DNA of 64,000 nucleotides from Thalassia testudinum (Eukaryota; Streptophyta; Magnoliopsida; Alismatales; Hydrocharitaceae), in the NCBI GenBank assembly GCA_037157565.1, contig JAZHRO010000024.1:12282501-12346500 (forward strand). The letters are read 5' to 3'. Made by a program: the position numbers and the translations under genes. Below, one piece after another: positions 44,243 to 57,086 of the stretch (positions are counted from its first letter, which is position 1; each line of letters starts with the position of its first letter). The notes beneath the pieces were generated by a model. It was not told where the DNA came from and made no database searches. It saw only the letters and a program-made list of their open reading frames with translations.

Positions 44243-47200
44243 TCAAGAGGAAAGGAGGGTAAAGGATGACTCAGTCAAATCTATATCGGTCATGTCAATG
44301 AACGGCTTGAGTCTCTGCCCATTCACGACAAATGGTTCAGAATCGTGGCTGAGTGGGCTGATTTCAATAGCTCCATTTCCGAAGATTTGGCGGACTAGGT
44401 AGGGTCCGACCCACTTGGATCTTAGCTTTCCTGGGAATAGTTTAAGTCGAGCATCAAAGAGTAAAACTTTTTGACCAGGATGAAAGACCTTTCTAGAAAT
44501 GTGTTTGTCGTGAAAAGCTTTAACCCGTTCTTTGTAAATTCGCGAGTTCTCATATGCGTCGTGGCGTAATTCATCGATCTCGCTCATTTGAAATCTTCTG
44601 TGGGTTCCAGCCTTAGAAAGGTCGAGATTACAGGTCCGTACTGCCCAATAGGCTTTATGCTCCAATTCGACGGGGAGGTGACATGCCTTCCCGTACATTA
44701 GTCTGAAGGGAGACATTCCTAATTGGGTCTTGTGGGCGGTCCTATAGGCCCACAATGCTTCCGGAAGCCGAGAAGACCAATCTTTTCTATCAGGTCGAAC
44801 AGTAACCTGAAGGATCTTCTTGATCTCTCGGTTAGATAGCTCAGCTAGACCATTAGTTTGGGGGTGGTAAGGAGTAGAGATTCGGTGTGACACCCCGTAT
44901 TTGATCATCAGTGACCTGAACTGAGCGTTTGTAAAATGGGTCCCTCCGTCGAAAATTATAGCACGCGGAATCCCGAACCTTGAGAAAATGTTTTGATGAA
45001 GGAATTTTATAACGACTTTATGATTGTTGGTTCGGGTCGGAATGGCTTCTATCCACTTGGAAACATAATCAACTGCGAGTAAAATGTATTGGAAGCCATC
45101 CGAGGTAGGAAAGGGTCCCATGAAATCAATCCCCCAAATATCAAAAATTTCGCATACCAAGATCGGCTGTAGAGGCATCATGTCTCTATGGCTCATGTTG
45201 CCTAGAGTCTGGCAACGGGAACATGCCTTACAGTGATTGTATGCATCTTTGAAAATTGTGGGCCAGTAGAAACCACACTGGAGGACTTTCGATGCGGTTT
45301 TATGTCCCGAAAAATGTCCACCGCATGCCTGGTCATGGCAAAATGAGAGTATGTCTTTGATTTCCACTTCCGTGACGCATCGTCGGATTATCTGATCAGC
45401 ACCAATGCGGAAGAGATACGGGTCTTCCCATAGGTAATACTTGGCATCGGAACGCAATTTGTCCTTTTTGGCCTTCGACCAATCGGGCGGAATCTGATGT
45501 GATGCCAGGTAATTAACAATATCGGCGAACCATGGAAGACTTGTATTGATAGTCAGGAGGTGCTCATCAGGAAAATGTTCTGTAATAGGTCCGGACGGAT
45601 CAATAATTTCAGGAGGAAGGCGGGATAAATGATCAGCTACCACATTGTGCTTTCCCGCCTTGTCGCGAATCTCGATGTCAAATTCTTGCAACAGCAAGAT
45701 CCAGCGGATTAATCGAGGTTTCGCGTCCTTCTTGGCCAGGAGATGCCTCACAGCTGTGTGATCCGAGTATATGATAACACGGGAACCCAGAAGGTATGAT
45801 CTGAATTTTTCCAGGGCAAATACTACGGCCAGCAGCTCTTTCTCAGTAACCGTATAGTTACGCTGAGCCTCATCCAGTGTTTTGCTGGCGTAGTAAATGA
45901 CCACAGGTTTCCCGTCAATTTTCTGTCCCAAAACCGCTCCTACAGCGAAGTCAGATGCATCGCACATGATCTCAAAGGGTTGAGACCAATCAGGGGACTG
46001 TAGGATTGGGGCTTGGGTGACTCGGTCACGTAAGATCTCAAATGCTTGAGTGCATTCCTTGGAAATTCCGAAAGGCACATCCTTGGAAAGCAGATTGGTC
46101 AGGGGGCGCGCGATTTTGGAGAAATCAGGGATGAATCGACGGTAGAAACCGACGTGCCCCAAAAAAGATCGGATGTCCTTAATCGAGCTAGGCATAGGGA
46201 GCTTGGAAATCAGGTTAACCTTAGCTCGATCCACTTGGATGCCTTTCTCTGAGATTAAATGTCCCAGGACAATTCCCTCAGGCACCATGAAATGGCTCTT
46301 TTCCCAGGAAAGAACCAAATTCACCTCGATGCACCGCCTGAGTATATGGACCAAGTGTTGGAGGCAATCGTCAAATGATTGTCCAAAAACTGAAAAGTCA
46401 TCCATGAAGACTTCCAGATAGTCACCTACCATATCTGAGAATATGGCAAGCATGCACCGCTGAAAAGTTGCAGGTGCATTGCAGAGACCGAACGACATCC
46501 TTCGAAACGCGTACGTCCCGAAGGGGCAGGTGAATGTGGTCTTTTCTTGGTCCTCTGGATGGATTGCCACCTGATTGTAACCGGAGTACCCGTCAAGAAA
46601 GCAGAAGAATCTATTTCCCGCTAGTTTCTCGAGGATCTGATCAATAAACGGTAGTGGGAAATGATCCTTCTTCGTGGAGGAATTTAGTCTTCTGTAACCA
46701 ATGCAGACTCTCCACGAATTAGCTATTCGGGTAGGAATGACTTCCCCGGTTTCAGTCGTGATGATGGTAAGTCCTGCCTTCTTAGGTACCACTTGTGTTG
46801 GACTCACCCAACGACTGTCGGAGATCGGGTAGATGATCCCTGCATCTAACCACTTAATGATCTCCTTTTTCACGACCTCCTGTAGGTTAGGGTTTAGTCG
46901 CCTTTGCATTTCTCTTGAAGGTCGTGAGCCTTCTTCTATATAGATTCGATGCGTGCAGTATGAAGGGCTTATACCAGTCAAATCATCTAGAGTCCATCCA
47001 ATGGCTCTACGATGTTGCTGGAGAACAGAAATCAAACGGAGTTCCTGGTCAGGTGTGAGTCGAGAATTGATAATCACAGGAAACGTTTGATTTGAATCCA
47101 AAAAGACATATTTTAGATGTTCAGGAAGGGGCTTGAGTTCCATGACAGGATTGTCAGCAGCAGCGGGTGGTTCAGGGTTTGTATCGGGAGCAATGGTAGG

Positions 47201-49939
47201 AGTCATAGGTGTGTCTAGATTGTGTTCGCACTCCTCTGTTAGCGGTTTTTGATTTTCTAGTGGTTGATCAGGAATAATCAGGTTGTCCTCTATGTGCAGT
47301 TCATCAACCACGGCTTTGACATCACAAATTTCCTCTATAACCCCGCAATTAATCCCTTGTTGGGCTTTGAAAATGTCGATCTTCAGATTTTGATTCCCAA
47401 ATTTTAATTCTATCTGGCCCTCTTCGCAGTTTATATTGGCCCTAGCAGTGGCCAGAAAGGGTCTCCCTAATATGATTGGTGTGTCCCTTGGGTTCTTAGG
47501 TGCATCCATGTCCAGTACTATGAAGTCCACTGGGAAATAAAAATCTCGTACCCTAACAATGACATCCTCGAGTATTCCTTTGGGTGACTTGATGGATCGA
47601 TCAGCTAACTGCAATGTCACCTCAGTGGGTTTAAGTTCAGATTCTTCAAGGTGGTCAAGGAGGGATGTAGGTATTAAATTTATGGAGGCACCTAGGTCTA
47701 GTAGGGCTCTATCAAGTTGGGTTTCACCAATTTTACAAGAAATCAAGGGGGTTCCTGGGTCTTTAGCCTTGGGTGGGAGTTTGCTCAGGATGACAGAGCT
47801 GGCTTGCTCCGACAGTACGATCGGATTCCCATCCTTGGTTCGCGGCTTACGTTTAGGTGTACATATGTCTTTCAAGAATCTTGCATAAGCCGGTATGTGG
47901 CAGATTGCATCCATCAACGGGATGTTTATCTGGACCTGTTCAAAGAGCTTGACCAGATCCTCCTCAGGAGCCACAGGTTTGGTTGTCCTTTTTCCTTTGG
48001 TCAAGGCCTCAGGAAATGGGATCCTAGTTGGTTCCTCTAGGATAGGTCCAGGTTCTTGATCTGGGACAGTAGTATCTTGGATGACTACCCTAGGGTCTTG
48101 GCGATTATCAGGCTTGGAGTGGTTCAGATAATGTGGGTCTTGTGTTGTTTTACCACTACGTGTTGTTACAGAGTTTAATCCAGCCTGACTTTGGTTTGGG
48201 TTAGGTAGGAGAGGTGGCTGCTGCTGAAATTCTGCATAAGATGTAGAAGCCTCCATCCTGTCTGGTGATGGAGTAGCAGGGGCCTGATAAATCAAATGTG
48301 CGTGGCCTGGATTTGGATTCATAATGCGCCTCTGGGTCGGCAAATTATTTGGGTTGGGCAGAGGTTGCGAAGGAAGGGTGCCAGGTTGGCGAGAATTTGC
48401 CATCTGGGCCAGTTGGTTGCGAACCTCTGTGATCTCGTCCTTGTGCTGTTTTTGCATTGCCGCATTCGTCTTTTGAATGTCAGCCAGCGTTTGAAGGATA
48501 AGAGTCAGTTGATCCTGATTTTGCCCAGATTGGTAGGTGGGATTGGGCCGAGGCTGAGGCGGCTGATATGGACGAGGAGCTTGTGGGCGGGGTTGATATG
48601 GTGGTTTTTGAGAGTTTCCCGCCCACTGAAAGTTAGGATGATTTCTCCATCCAGGGTTGTAGGTATTGGAGTATGGGTCGTTCTGGATGGCGTTGAGGTC
48701 CTCGCAGTTCTGAGAAACCTCAGGAAAGTCAGAATACGAGGGTTCAGAGTTCCCCCAACTCGAGTAGACGGGATCGGAGGTCACTCCGGTCTGGGAGGTA
48801 GACGGGGGTGGATAGGGGCCCATCCCCTTGGCAGGTTGGTGATAGATGTTTTGCACTGTTTCCCTTGCCAGAGGAGGTCGTGCAAAAGAGTTTTGTGCAG
48901 AGGTGGCTTGCTGCAAATGTCGAGTTAGCTCGTCCACCTTCTTTTCTATGATAGAGACCTTGTCCAACCGACTGGCCATCAATTCCAGGTCAACAGAAGT
49001 GGACAGGTCCTGCGTCTCATGTGTCCCTCTTAGATTCGTCGATGCGCGGGCATTCGTCCTGTCGAATAAGCCCAAGGAGTCATTGTTTATGGAGTTCTCG
49101 CACATGTTTTCAAGAATCTCCCACACCGTGTCCTCGTGTTGGCCCATGATGTTTCCTCCACATGTTGCATTGAAGATTAGACGAATATCCTCACGGAGTC
49201 CCTGGTAAAAAGACTGGACTTGTTCCCACTTAGGAACTCCGTGATGGGGACACTTTCGCATGAGATCTAGGAATCGATCCCAAGCTTCGTGAAGAGGTTC
49301 TCCCTGTTGTTGAGTGAAATGAGTGATCTGGTGGCGCAAGGCATTCGTCCGGCCAACAGGGAAGAATTTTTTCAAAAATTCGGACTGTAATTCCTCCCAA
49401 GTGTTGATCGGGCGGGTCTGAGTCTGATACCAGTGCGCGGCCTTGTCCAAGAGGGAGAACGAAAACATTTTCATGAGTAGGATATCCCGGTTTTGTACAT
49501 CTGACCCGAAAGTCTGGGCCAGATGCTTGAGTTGTTTAATGTGTTGGAATGGATCCTCAGAGTTAAGCCCATGGAACTTTGGTATGGCATGAATCATATT
49601 GGGCTTTAGATCAGAATCGGGTCCTCCAATTGGGATTCGTACTCGGGGTTCAATTGCCACCGCAGCGGGATTATAGTGATCTCGCATCATAGGTCGCTGT
49701 GGTGGGTTTACAAAGTTCTGAAAGAGATCGTTCAAGCGTTGAAGTTGGTGTTCAAGGTTATTCTCCTCTTCAATGGGTTGTGCCATGATGGGAGAAGAAG
49801 GAGAATCAGGGTCTGAATCAGATGAAAGATTTATGTGGTGGGGTTGCTGCACAAACAAGGGCGTCGAGGCTTGGCCTCGGCGAGAATGAATTTCTAGAGG
49901 AGGTCTTAAAGGTGGTCTTAAGGACCTCCTACCAAACAT
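44243..49939 (-). CDS. Element I Gag-Pol polyprotein (Athila lineage), intact
   Basis: A single uninterrupted frame of 1898 residues encodes gag, protease, reverse transcriptase, RNase H and integrase. The gag capsid domain lies at about 100-280 ([31 protein letters not shown]), followed by a Gln/Pro-rich region at about 370-570 with no CCHC knuckle visible. The protease active site is DLGAS at Asp748. The RT has FMDDFS with Asp1180/Asp1181. RNase H starts with Asp1327 in CDASD and has the later Glu in TEKE and Asp in YSDH. The integrase has an HHCC-type zinc region (about 1535-1590), then Asp1605, Asp1664 and Glu1700, giving the classic 35-residue gap between the last two. A GPY module (GPYLVRQIF) and no chromodomain follow. 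The start is the first Met at 49939, about 950 nt after the PBS. Gag and pol lie in one frame, so gag would be released by protease. The element is potentially autonomous. Confidence 0.95.
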   Translation of the reverse strand: MFGRRSLRPPLRPPLEIHSRRGQASTPLFVQQPHHINLSSDSDPDSPSSPIMAQPIEEENNLEHQLQRLNDLFQNFVNPPQRPMMRDHYNPAAVAIEPRVRIPIGGPDSDLKPNMIHAIPKFHGLNSEDPFQHIKQLKHLAQTFGSDVQNRDILLMKMFSFSLLDKAAHWYQTQTRPINTWEELQSEFLKKFFPVGRTNALRHQITHFTQQQGEPLHEAWDRFLDLMRKCPHHGVPKWEQVQSFYQGLREDIRLIFNATCGGNIMGQHEDTVWEILENMCENSINNDSLGLFDRTNARASTNLRGTHETQDLSTSVDLELMASRLDKVSIIEKKVDELTRHLQQATSAQNSFARPPLARETVQNIYHQPAKGMGPYPPPSTSQTGVTSDPVYSSWGNSEPSYSDFPEVSQNCEDLNAIQNDPYSNTYNPGWRNHPNFQWAGNSQKPPYQPRPQAPRPYQPPQPRPNPTYQSGQNQDQLTLILQTLADIQKTNAAMQKQHKDEITEVRNQLAQMANSRQPGTLPSQPLPNPNNLPTQRRIMNPNPGHAHLIYQAPATPSPDRMEASTSYAEFQQQPPLLPNPNQSQAGLNSVTTRSGKTTQDPHYLNHSKPDNRQDPRVVIQDTTVPDQEPGPILEEPTRIPFPEALTKGKRTTKPVAPEEDLVKLFEQVQINIPLMDAICHIPAYARFLKDICTPKRKPRTKDGNPIVLSEQASSVILSKLPPKAKDPGTPLISCKIGETQLDRALLDLGASINLIPTSLLDHLEESELKPTEVTLQLADRSIKSPKGILEDVIVRVRDFYFPVDFIVLDMDAPKNPRDTPIILGRPFLATARANINCEEGQIELKFGNQNLKIDIFKAQQGINCGVIEEICDVKAVVDELHIEDNLIIPDQPLENQKPLTEECEHNLDTPMTPTIAPDTNPEPPAAADNPVMELKPLPEHLKYVFLDSNQTFPVIINSRLTPDQELRLISVLQQHRRAIGWTLDDLTGISPSYCTHRIYIEEGSRPSREMQRRLNPNLQEVVKKEIIKWLDAGIIYPISDSRWVSPTQVVPKKAGLTIITTETGEVIPTRIANSWRVCIGYRRLNSSTKKDHFPLPFIDQILEKLAGNRFFCFLDGYSGYNQVAIHPEDQEKTTFTCPFGTYAFRRMSFGLCNAPATFQRCMLAIFSDMVGDYLEVFMDDFSVFGQSFDDCLQHLVHILRRCIEVNLVLSWEKSHFMVPEGIVLGHLISEKGIQVDRAKVNLISKLPMPSSIKDIRSFLGHVGFYRRFIPDFSKIARPLTNLLSKDVPFGISKECTQAFEILRDRVTQAPILQSPDWSQPFEIMCDASDFAVGAVLGQKIDGKPVVIYYASKTLDEAQRNYTVTEKELLAVVFALEKFRSYLLGSRVIIYSDHTAVRHLLAKKDAKPRLIRWILLLQEFDIEIRDKAGKHNVVADHLSRLPPEIIDPSGPITEHFPDEHLLTINTSLPWFADIVNYLASHQIPPDWSKAKKDKLRSDAKYYLWEDPYLFRIGADQIIRRCVTEVEIKDILSFCHDQACGGHFSGHKTASKVLQCGFYWPTIFKDAYNHCKACSRCQTLGNMSHRDMMPLQPILVCEIFDIWGIDFMGPFPTSDGFQYILLAVDYVSKWIEAIPTRTNNHKVVIKFLHQNIFSRFGIPRAIIFDGGTHFTNAQFRSLMIKYGVSHRISTPYHPQTNGLAELSNREIKKILQVTVRPDRKDWSSRLPEALWAYRTAHKTQLGMSPFRLMYGKACHLPVELEHKAYWAVRTCNLDLSKAGTHRRFQMSEIDELRHDAYENSRIYKERVKAFHDKHISRKVFHPGQKVLLFDARLKLFPGKLRSKWVGPYLVRQIFGNGAIEISPLSHDSEPFVVNGQRLKPFIDMTDIDLTESSFTLLSS

Positions 49940-50887
49940 GCACCGGAAGATGTGATGAGATTAGAAGGTGCTGGACCCAATCAAGACACCCAAGAATTGT
50001 TGGGTGACTATAGAGGTTCGGGGCAGATGGACCCCTGGATCAGAAGATCGTCCACCTGAGAAATACCTGGGCAGCCAGAGAGGGAGAGTCCCGCAAAGAC
50101 CCCTACACGGTAGAGCGTCCCCACGGGTTACAGGGCTTCCCCCACCCGACCTCTCTTGTCACTGCGGTTCCAGGTAGACCAGAATGGGGATCTTGACCTC
50201 TTAAGTCTACCTTTTTTTTATTTTAAGATCAAGGTGCTTAATGTTCCACTTGAACTTTTAAGCATTTTGAGTGCAAAAAGTGACCTAATATTAAGGTTGG
50301 TTGACTCGAGGGATCAACTTCACCTCTTGTTCCTTTGAGAGCTTTTAGGTCCTTCCTTTTATGATTCAAATGGATTATCAGCCTGATTTGCTTAGGGTTC
50401 CTCTTGTATAAATATTTTCAAACACGGTTTAGGCACACTTCTTTTTGGAAAGTTTGTTTCTTTGTTTTAGAGAAGATGTGTCTCTAAAAACCCTAGCTTT
50501 GCAATCCTAACTTGGCTCTAATGGGTCCAATTTAGTTGCCTTAGAATTTAGCACCTAGGGCTCAATCAAGAAAGTTTTAGCCCTAGTTGCCTTAGTTGGA
50601 TGACAGACAAAAATATGTTGAAATGAAAATCAGGCAACTTGATGAGTTACTAAATATAAGACAGGTAGCCCTAAGTTGACTTCTCCCCTTTTTTTTTTCT
50701 TTTTTTTTTTTTAGATTGTGAGAGGGTTAAGGGAGAGGGCTTATGGAGATTACCTGCTCCAGTCTGTTGTGCAGTTGCTATTCTTTCCTTTTTGTTTTGC
50801 TTTCCCTGATTGAACACAACAAAAGAGAAGTTAAGTCAGATATTAAATAGAAAAGTTGTACTCAAAAGCTTTACAAGTGCCCGTTGC
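49940..50887 (-). other. Element I leader between PBS and gag
   Basis: About 950 nt of untranslated leader with T-rich runs on the plus strand (50690-50713). There is no other gene. It presumably carries packaging signals, but I cannot point to one. Confidence 0.55.
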
Positions 50888-50905
50888 TCCCCGGCAACGG
50901 CGCCA
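50888..50905 (-). other. Primer-binding site of element I
   Basis: Minus strand TGGCGCCGTTGCCGGGGA, three bases inside the 5' LTR end. This is the usual Athila-type PBS, generally attributed to a tRNA-Asp primer. Confidence 0.88.
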
Positions 50906-50908
50906 AAA

Positions 50909-53557
50909 TGTTGTCAACGTTTCTGTGCAGATTTAAAGGCGTATTACGTTGCAGTAGAACCGACAAAACGTTTAAACAAATAATTTTATTACTCGAACAA
51001 CTAGAGTATCCGAGGTCGAACACAAGGAGCAAACTCAGTACTTTGTAAAACCCAAGAATACAACTGTTAAATGCAAATATAATTGATTCAAAGAGTTTTT
51101 AAGAAAGATGTAAAAAAAATAGAATTAGACGTCTGATTTATGTATCAGACGTCTTAAATGTGATCTTTCTTTCTCTTTTTCTTCTTCTGCTTTGCCTTTC
51201 GGATCTCTTTGCAATCTTCCCTTGTCCTTCTTCTTCTTCTCCTGCGAAGACTTCTAACCTTTCTGCTTTCCTTCTTCTCCTGCGAAGACTTCTTTCTTTC
51301 TTCTTCTTCTGTCTTGCTTCTCCTTTCTTCGTTGCCTTCTTCTTCTTCTTTGTCTTGCTTCTCCTTCTTCTGCAGCGGCCAAGTCCTTCTCCTGCAATCA
51401 GCCTGCCTGCACAGGGAACAAAACCTAACCCTTCTCCCTCTACCCGCGCGTGTCTCTCTCTCAAGCAATTCACTCTAACCGCTCTACCAGAGCCACAGTC
51501 TCAATCGGGTCGGATCGTACCCGGGACCAGGCGCACCTGCAGGTGTGTGATGCGCGAGGAGTGCGTAGGTCTAGGTCGGGTCGGATCCGCCAGGTCCGCG
51601 TGGTCAGGCCGCGGACGAGGCGGGTGGGGTCAGTGAGGGACCTCACCCCTGTGCTTACTGAGGCGATAAGAATAAAGCGTAAAAACAACTTATACGGTAC
51701 CTGCCGGTTGCAATCCCACGATGTCGGACTATCTGGTCTCGCCTTCACGTGCGCCTGCAGAAACCTCGTCGTGCGATTGCCCCGCAGCTGCTGGCTCTGC
51801 TAGCGCTCCTCGGCTGGATTCGTTCACCTCGCGACACTTGCGTTAGTATGCAGCACCTGTAGTCTGGAAGACCGGGTGCCTGGAGCCTCGCGGGAGCTTC
51901 ATCAGAGGTCGTCCATGGCGGCAGCAGCTCGAATCCTGTCGTACACAAAACGCGCCTCTCGGCCAAATCAGAATAGATAGAGACCTTCGCCGTGGCACGG
52001 CGAAGGCGGTGGGCAGTGCAGCAGGCCGCAGGTCGGCCTAGGCGTGCGTGCCTAGGTCAACCTGTGGCCGGAGATGGTGGGTTGGTCGGGGGGTGGTTGT
52101 GGAGGGCTGGAGTGGCAGTGGGAGGGTGGAGTGTGTTCCTGGAGGTGAGGCGGAGCTTTCGAGGTGGTTGGCGAGCCGTGTGGAGGGCTGGAGTGGTGTG
52201 GGCGGCTCGCCGGAGTGCGGTCGGAGGCGAAGACGATGGAGGTGGTTAGCGTCTGTCGAAGGTCGATCAAGGGAGATAACAGGGGGAAAAGAGAGAGGAG
52301 AGGATGGAGAACGTATCTGGGGTTGTCTGGAGTGAAGGGAGGCAGTGGAGAGGACGGCTCGTGACTGCCGTCGTCGGGGAAGAAAGACCCTGGGGGAGGA
52401 AGCGGCGACGAAGATGAGGTCAGGAGCTTGCGCGCAGGGTACAGCGCGCCGCGGGAGGAAGAGGCGGAGAGGACTCTGCTGCTGGTATGGCAGCAGAGTG
52501 ACGAGAAGGAGGGAAAGCGGTCGCCGGAGCTTGTGGGTCGTTTGGCCGGAGATGGGAGAGAAGAAATTTGGAGGGGATCTCCGTCAAAATCAAGCTTAAG
52601 ATGAGTGGCCGGGTCCGAGGGGTGTTTTATAGGTGCTGGCCGCTCCTATCAGAGCGTGAAAGACGCGCAATTAGGTCAGCCGGTTCGCCGGAGTTGGAAG
52701 GAAGAAAGATACCCACATCTCTCGTGCGTTTGCACGAGAGATTGGGTTCACGCCAGCGAATTTGATCGGCTTTAGAAGGAAGGGAATTCCTCAGAGAATC
52801 TCCCTTCCATTTCTGGGAGAGAATCTCTGAGGAATTAGAGAGCCATCTCTCTCGAAACTTCGTCGGAGCTCGGTTTTGCCCTAGCAATGGCGGCAGGACC
52901 GGTTTGCAAAGAAGGCGAGGAACCTAGGGGGCTCTCTGCAAGGATATTCAAAAGATAGGGACCTCTTTGTGATTTGAGTGTACTAACTTGCAAAGTAGGT
53001 CAAGATGACCTCCCCTTAGGTCCAAATTTTGGTACAAACCTAATTTGGCCCTAAAGAATCCAATGGTGAAGTTGGATTTTAGGTTTGACCTCGTTTGACT
53101 GGACATTTTGCGTAAAAACCCAAATTAGGTTAATTGAAGAGCTAAGACCCTAATCTAGGTCAAACTAGGTTCCAAAGGCCAAATTAAGTGTTCTAAACCC
53201 CAGAGGATGTTTTTCTATGATTTTTAGAGGGTTTGCTTGATTTTTATTCTGACTGGAACCTTGTTAATTTAAGCGGGTCTGTTTTAGGGTTACCAAGTGT
53301 CATTTAATTCTTAGATTGCACATAAACCCATTTCTGATTAATTCAACCCACTTTGGACTATTTGACCTATGTTTTGCTTCTGAGAAATCCCGTTTATGTA
53401 CTGCAATGGTAAAATTGCAGTTTTAACCTTTATTTCATGTTTTCTTCTCAGAGCACTTGTTCCTTCAGTTAAGCCTTCTTCTAGGTTATGTAGGAGCTTT
53501 TATCTTCTTTATTAGGTCAAAATGAGCTAGTTATGGCTCATGATGAGGCTCTCATCA
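50909..53557 (-). repeat. 5' LTR of element I
   Basis: 2649 bp, nearly identical to 39994-42643. Differences include a G-to-C change inside the USE (position 51725), an A/G difference near the LTR end and one base in the palindrome at about 52731. This copy would drive transcription of the element. Confidence 0.95.
51689..51730 (-). promoter_or_regulatory. USE plus TATA core promoter in the 5' LTR of element I
   Basis: Minus strand AGTCCGACATCG (51730-51719), one substitution from the USE, with a 24-bp gap to TATAAG (51694-51689). This is the promoter copy upstream of the intact gag-pol frame. Confidence 0.7.
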
Positions 53558-56500
53558 CATAAGCTGAGGGAATCTGCCCCGAGGAAGGTGATACTCTTCA
53601 AGCAGGCTAGTTCTATTATCCTGCATCACCTTCCTCAGAAAAAGAGAGATCCAGGTGCCCCTTTGATTTCATGTGTTATCGGGGATTACACTTTTAATAG
53701 GGCACTTTTGGATCTAGGTGCATCCATTAACCTAATTTTGACTTCTCTTTATGGATAGTTCAGATTAGGTAAACTTAGGCCGACCTCAGTAACGCTGCAG
53801 TTAGCGGATCATTCGGTCACAAACCCAAAAGGCGTTATTAAGGATGTTATCGTCAAGGTTAAGGACCTCTACTTTCCTGTAGATTTTATTGTTCTTGACA
53901 TGGATGTACATGAAGATTTAAGGAATACGCCCATCATTCTGGAGCGTCCATTCCTGGCTACCGCTAAGGCCAATATCAACTATGAAAGCAACAATATGGA
54001 AATCACCTTTGGGGATAGAAAAATGAAACTTGACATTTTCAAGGTGATTAACAAATTTGATGATTGTGGATATCTTGAGGAACTCGAGGATGATAATTTA
54101 AATCTTGAGACTTGTATGGCTTTTACTGTCCTTGAGAATTTCGCCTGCACCAATGAACCCAACCCACAACCCTCCGTGGTAGACCTGCCACATCTTGAAG
54201 AGGTTGCTGATTTTATTCACTTCCAACCTCTTCCATTAGACCGTCTTGATGAATGTGCATCAGTATCCTCCTTACCTTCCATCTTAAACTTGCCCCAGCT
54301 TGAACTGAAAGCATTGCCTGAGAGTCTGAAATATGAATTTTTAGGACCTAAGAAAACACTTCCTGTGATTATAAGTACAAAATTGACTAAGGAGTAGGAG
54401 ATGAAACTGATCAAGGTCCTAAAAGCACATAAGGACGCAATTGGTTAGACCATCCATGACCTTAGGGGAATTGAGCCATCCTATTGCAATCATCGGATTT
54501 TTATAGAAGATGGATCCTGCCCTTCTCGCCAGATGCAGAGGAGATTGAACCCTAATATGAGAGACGTGGTCAAGAAGGAAATCATTAAGTGGCTCGACGT
54601 AGGAATCATTTATCCAATCTTGAATAGTCCCTAGGTTAGTCCTGTGTAAATTATTCCTAAGAAAGTTGGGATTACCATTGTGACTAACGAGAAAGAAGAG
54701 TCTATATCAATTATAGGAAGCTGAACATAGCCATGAAAAATGATCATTTCCCTTTGCCTTTCATCAACCAAATACTTAAAAGGTTAGCTGGGAAAAAGTA
54801 TTTCTATTTCCTAGATGGTTACCAAGATACAACCAAGTCCCTATCCATCTCGAGGATCAGGAAAAGACAACTTTCACCTGTCCCTACGGAAGAATGTCAT
54901 TCGGGGTTTGAAATGCACTTGCTACTTTTCAAAGGTGTATGCTAGTCATTTTCTCAGACATGATGGGAGAGTTTATGGAAGTATTCATGGACGATTTTTC
55001 CTTTTCAGAGATTCGTTTGATTCTTACCTAGCTAACCTGGAATTGATCCTTAAGAGATGCATCAAAATACGGTTGGTCCTTAGCTGGGAAAAGAGTCACT
55101 TCATGACACAAGGAGGCATCATCTTGGGTCATGTAGTCTCTGAGTGGGGAATTGAAGTTGATAAAACTAAGGTGGATGCTATCTCCAAACTCCCTCCTCC
55201 CACATCTGTTAAACAGATCTGATCATTTCTTGGTCATGTGGGATTTTATAGGAAGTTCATCAAGGACTTTTCTAAGGTTACTCGACCTTTGAGCAACCTT
55301 CTGGCTAAAGATACGCCATTCGATTTTGATGAATCATATCACAAGGTATTTGATTTTCTTAAAACGACAGTCACTTGTGCTCCAGTGCTGTAACCACTGG
55401 TCTGGATAGCCCCATTTGAGATCGTGATTGACGCTTCTGATTATGCGGTCGGGGTTGTTTTGGGTCAGAAAATAGATAGGAAGCCCTCTGTCATCTACTA
55501 CACTAGCAAAACTCTGGACGAGGTCCAGAGAAACTACACTGTTACCGAAAAGGAATTGCTAGTTGTAGTATTCGCGTTGGAAAATTTTAGGGCTTATCTC
55601 TTAGGATCTTATGTTATAATCTATACCGACCACTCAGCCTTGAGACATCTCTTGGCCAAAAAGGATGCTAAACCCCAGCTTATTTGTTGGATTCTTTTAC
55701 TTCAAGAATTTGATCTTGAAATTAAAGATAAATCCGAGGCATAAATTGTGGTGGCAGATATTCCGATTACTAATACTTTTCCGGACGAAACTATTCTTAC
55801 AGTTTCACGTGTCCGAACCCCTTGGTTTGTAAACATGGTAAATTATTTGGTCATTGGCTAAATCTCCCAGGATTGGACTAGGCAACAACAGGATAGACTT
55901 ATATTTGAGGATAAATATTACTTTTGGGATGACCTTGAACTGTATCGCATCGGCTCTGATCAGATTATTCGTCGTTGTGTTCTGGAGAATGAGTTTCAAA
56001 GCATACGTGAGTTCTGCCATGCATCTGGGTGTGAAAAAGGCGGCTGCAAAAATTTTGCAATCTGGATTTTATTGGCCGTCTTTATTCAAGGATGCCCAAG
56101 AATTCTCGAGGTCGTGTTCCCGATGCCAGGCACTTGGGAGCATAGCCAAGAGAGACATGATGCCTTTAAACCTGATTCTTCCCGTCGAAATTTTCGACGT
56201 TTGGGGCATCGATTTCATGGGACGTTTCCTTCCTTTATTTGGATACCAGTACATTCTTGTTGTTGTTGACTACGTGTCCAAGTGGATTGATGCTATTCCC
56301 ACCCGAACCAATGACCACAAGGTGATCATCGATTTTGTCAAGAAGAATATCTTCAATCGATTTGGGTTTCTGAGGGCCATCATCAGCGATGGTGGTACTT
56401 CACCAATGCCTAGTTCCGCAATTTACTGGCAAAATACGGGGTGAATCACAGAATTTCCACACCTTACCACCCCCAAACAAATGGACAGGCTGAGATCTCC

Positions 56501-57086
56501 AATCGGGAGATCAAGAACATCCTATAGAAAATGGTTAGGCCTAATAGAAAAGACTGAACTCAAAGCTTGATGACGCTCTTTGGGCCTACCATACGACGTA
56601 CCAAATGCTATCGGCATGTCACCATTTCGTCTAGTGTATGGTAAGGCATGCCATTTATTCGTAGAGATTGAACATCGGACATTCTGGGCAATCAAGAAAT
56701 GCAACTTTGATTTAAGTTTAGCTAGTAAGACTAGGAAACTCCAACTATGTGAGTTGGAGGAGCTTAGAAATGACACATATGAGAATGCTAAGATCTATAA
56801 GGTTAGGACCAAAGCTCTTCATGACCAGCTGATTTCTCGCAAGAGCTTTGAGCCGAACCAGAAGGTTTGGCTCTTTGATTTTCGACTTAAGATCCTTTCC
56901 GACAAGCTTAGGTCAAAGTGGAACGGCCTGTTTATCATTGATCGGATATTCCCAAATGGGGCTGTTGAGATTTCTGACCTAAAGACAGGTAATTCTTTTA
57001 GGGTCAGCGGACAGCGTCTGAAATCTTATGTTGACTGCGTTATTCCAGAACTTGTCTTAGACAAGGTTGCTTTAACCTTAATCTGA
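53558..57086 (+). pseudogene. K pol remnant: protease, RT, RNase H, integrase
   Basis: Resumes after element I with VILFKQASSIILHHLPQKK, then the protease active site [13 protein letters not shown] (about 53698-53740), then a stop at 53756. RT motifs are scattered over several frames ([16 protein letters not shown] text at 54560-54600, YFYFLDGY near 54800, [10 protein letters not shown] near 54973). RNase H at 55424-55744 is nearly clean ([42 protein letters not shown]). The integrase core at 56190-56400 is WGIDFMGRF...[19 protein letters not shown] and AIISDGG. The C-terminal domain (56600-57086) has LVYGKACHL and [21 protein letters not shown] and ends at the TGA at 57084. Numerous stops and frameshifts show that it is dead, though it is less decayed than E1. 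Confidence 0.88.

Larger units (their letters stand above)
39994..53557 (-). mobile_element. I: complete, young Athila-type Ty3/Gypsy retrotransposon
   Basis: Minus-strand element of 13,564 bp with two LTRs (39994-42643 and 50909-53557) and a perfect 5-bp duplication CATAA (39989-39993 and 53558-53562). It has an intact PBS, an uninterrupted gag-pol frame, a PPT and all catalytic residues. I count about 16 substitutions and one length change between the LTRs, roughly 0.6%, so it inserted recently compared with its surroundings. There is no envelope-like reading frame in the 1.6 kb between pol and the 3' LTR. Confidence 0.95.

Noticed and set aside
48296..48928. 210-codon frame opposite the intact gag region
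   Set aside because: Antisense shadow of the Gln/Pro-rich gag linker of element I.
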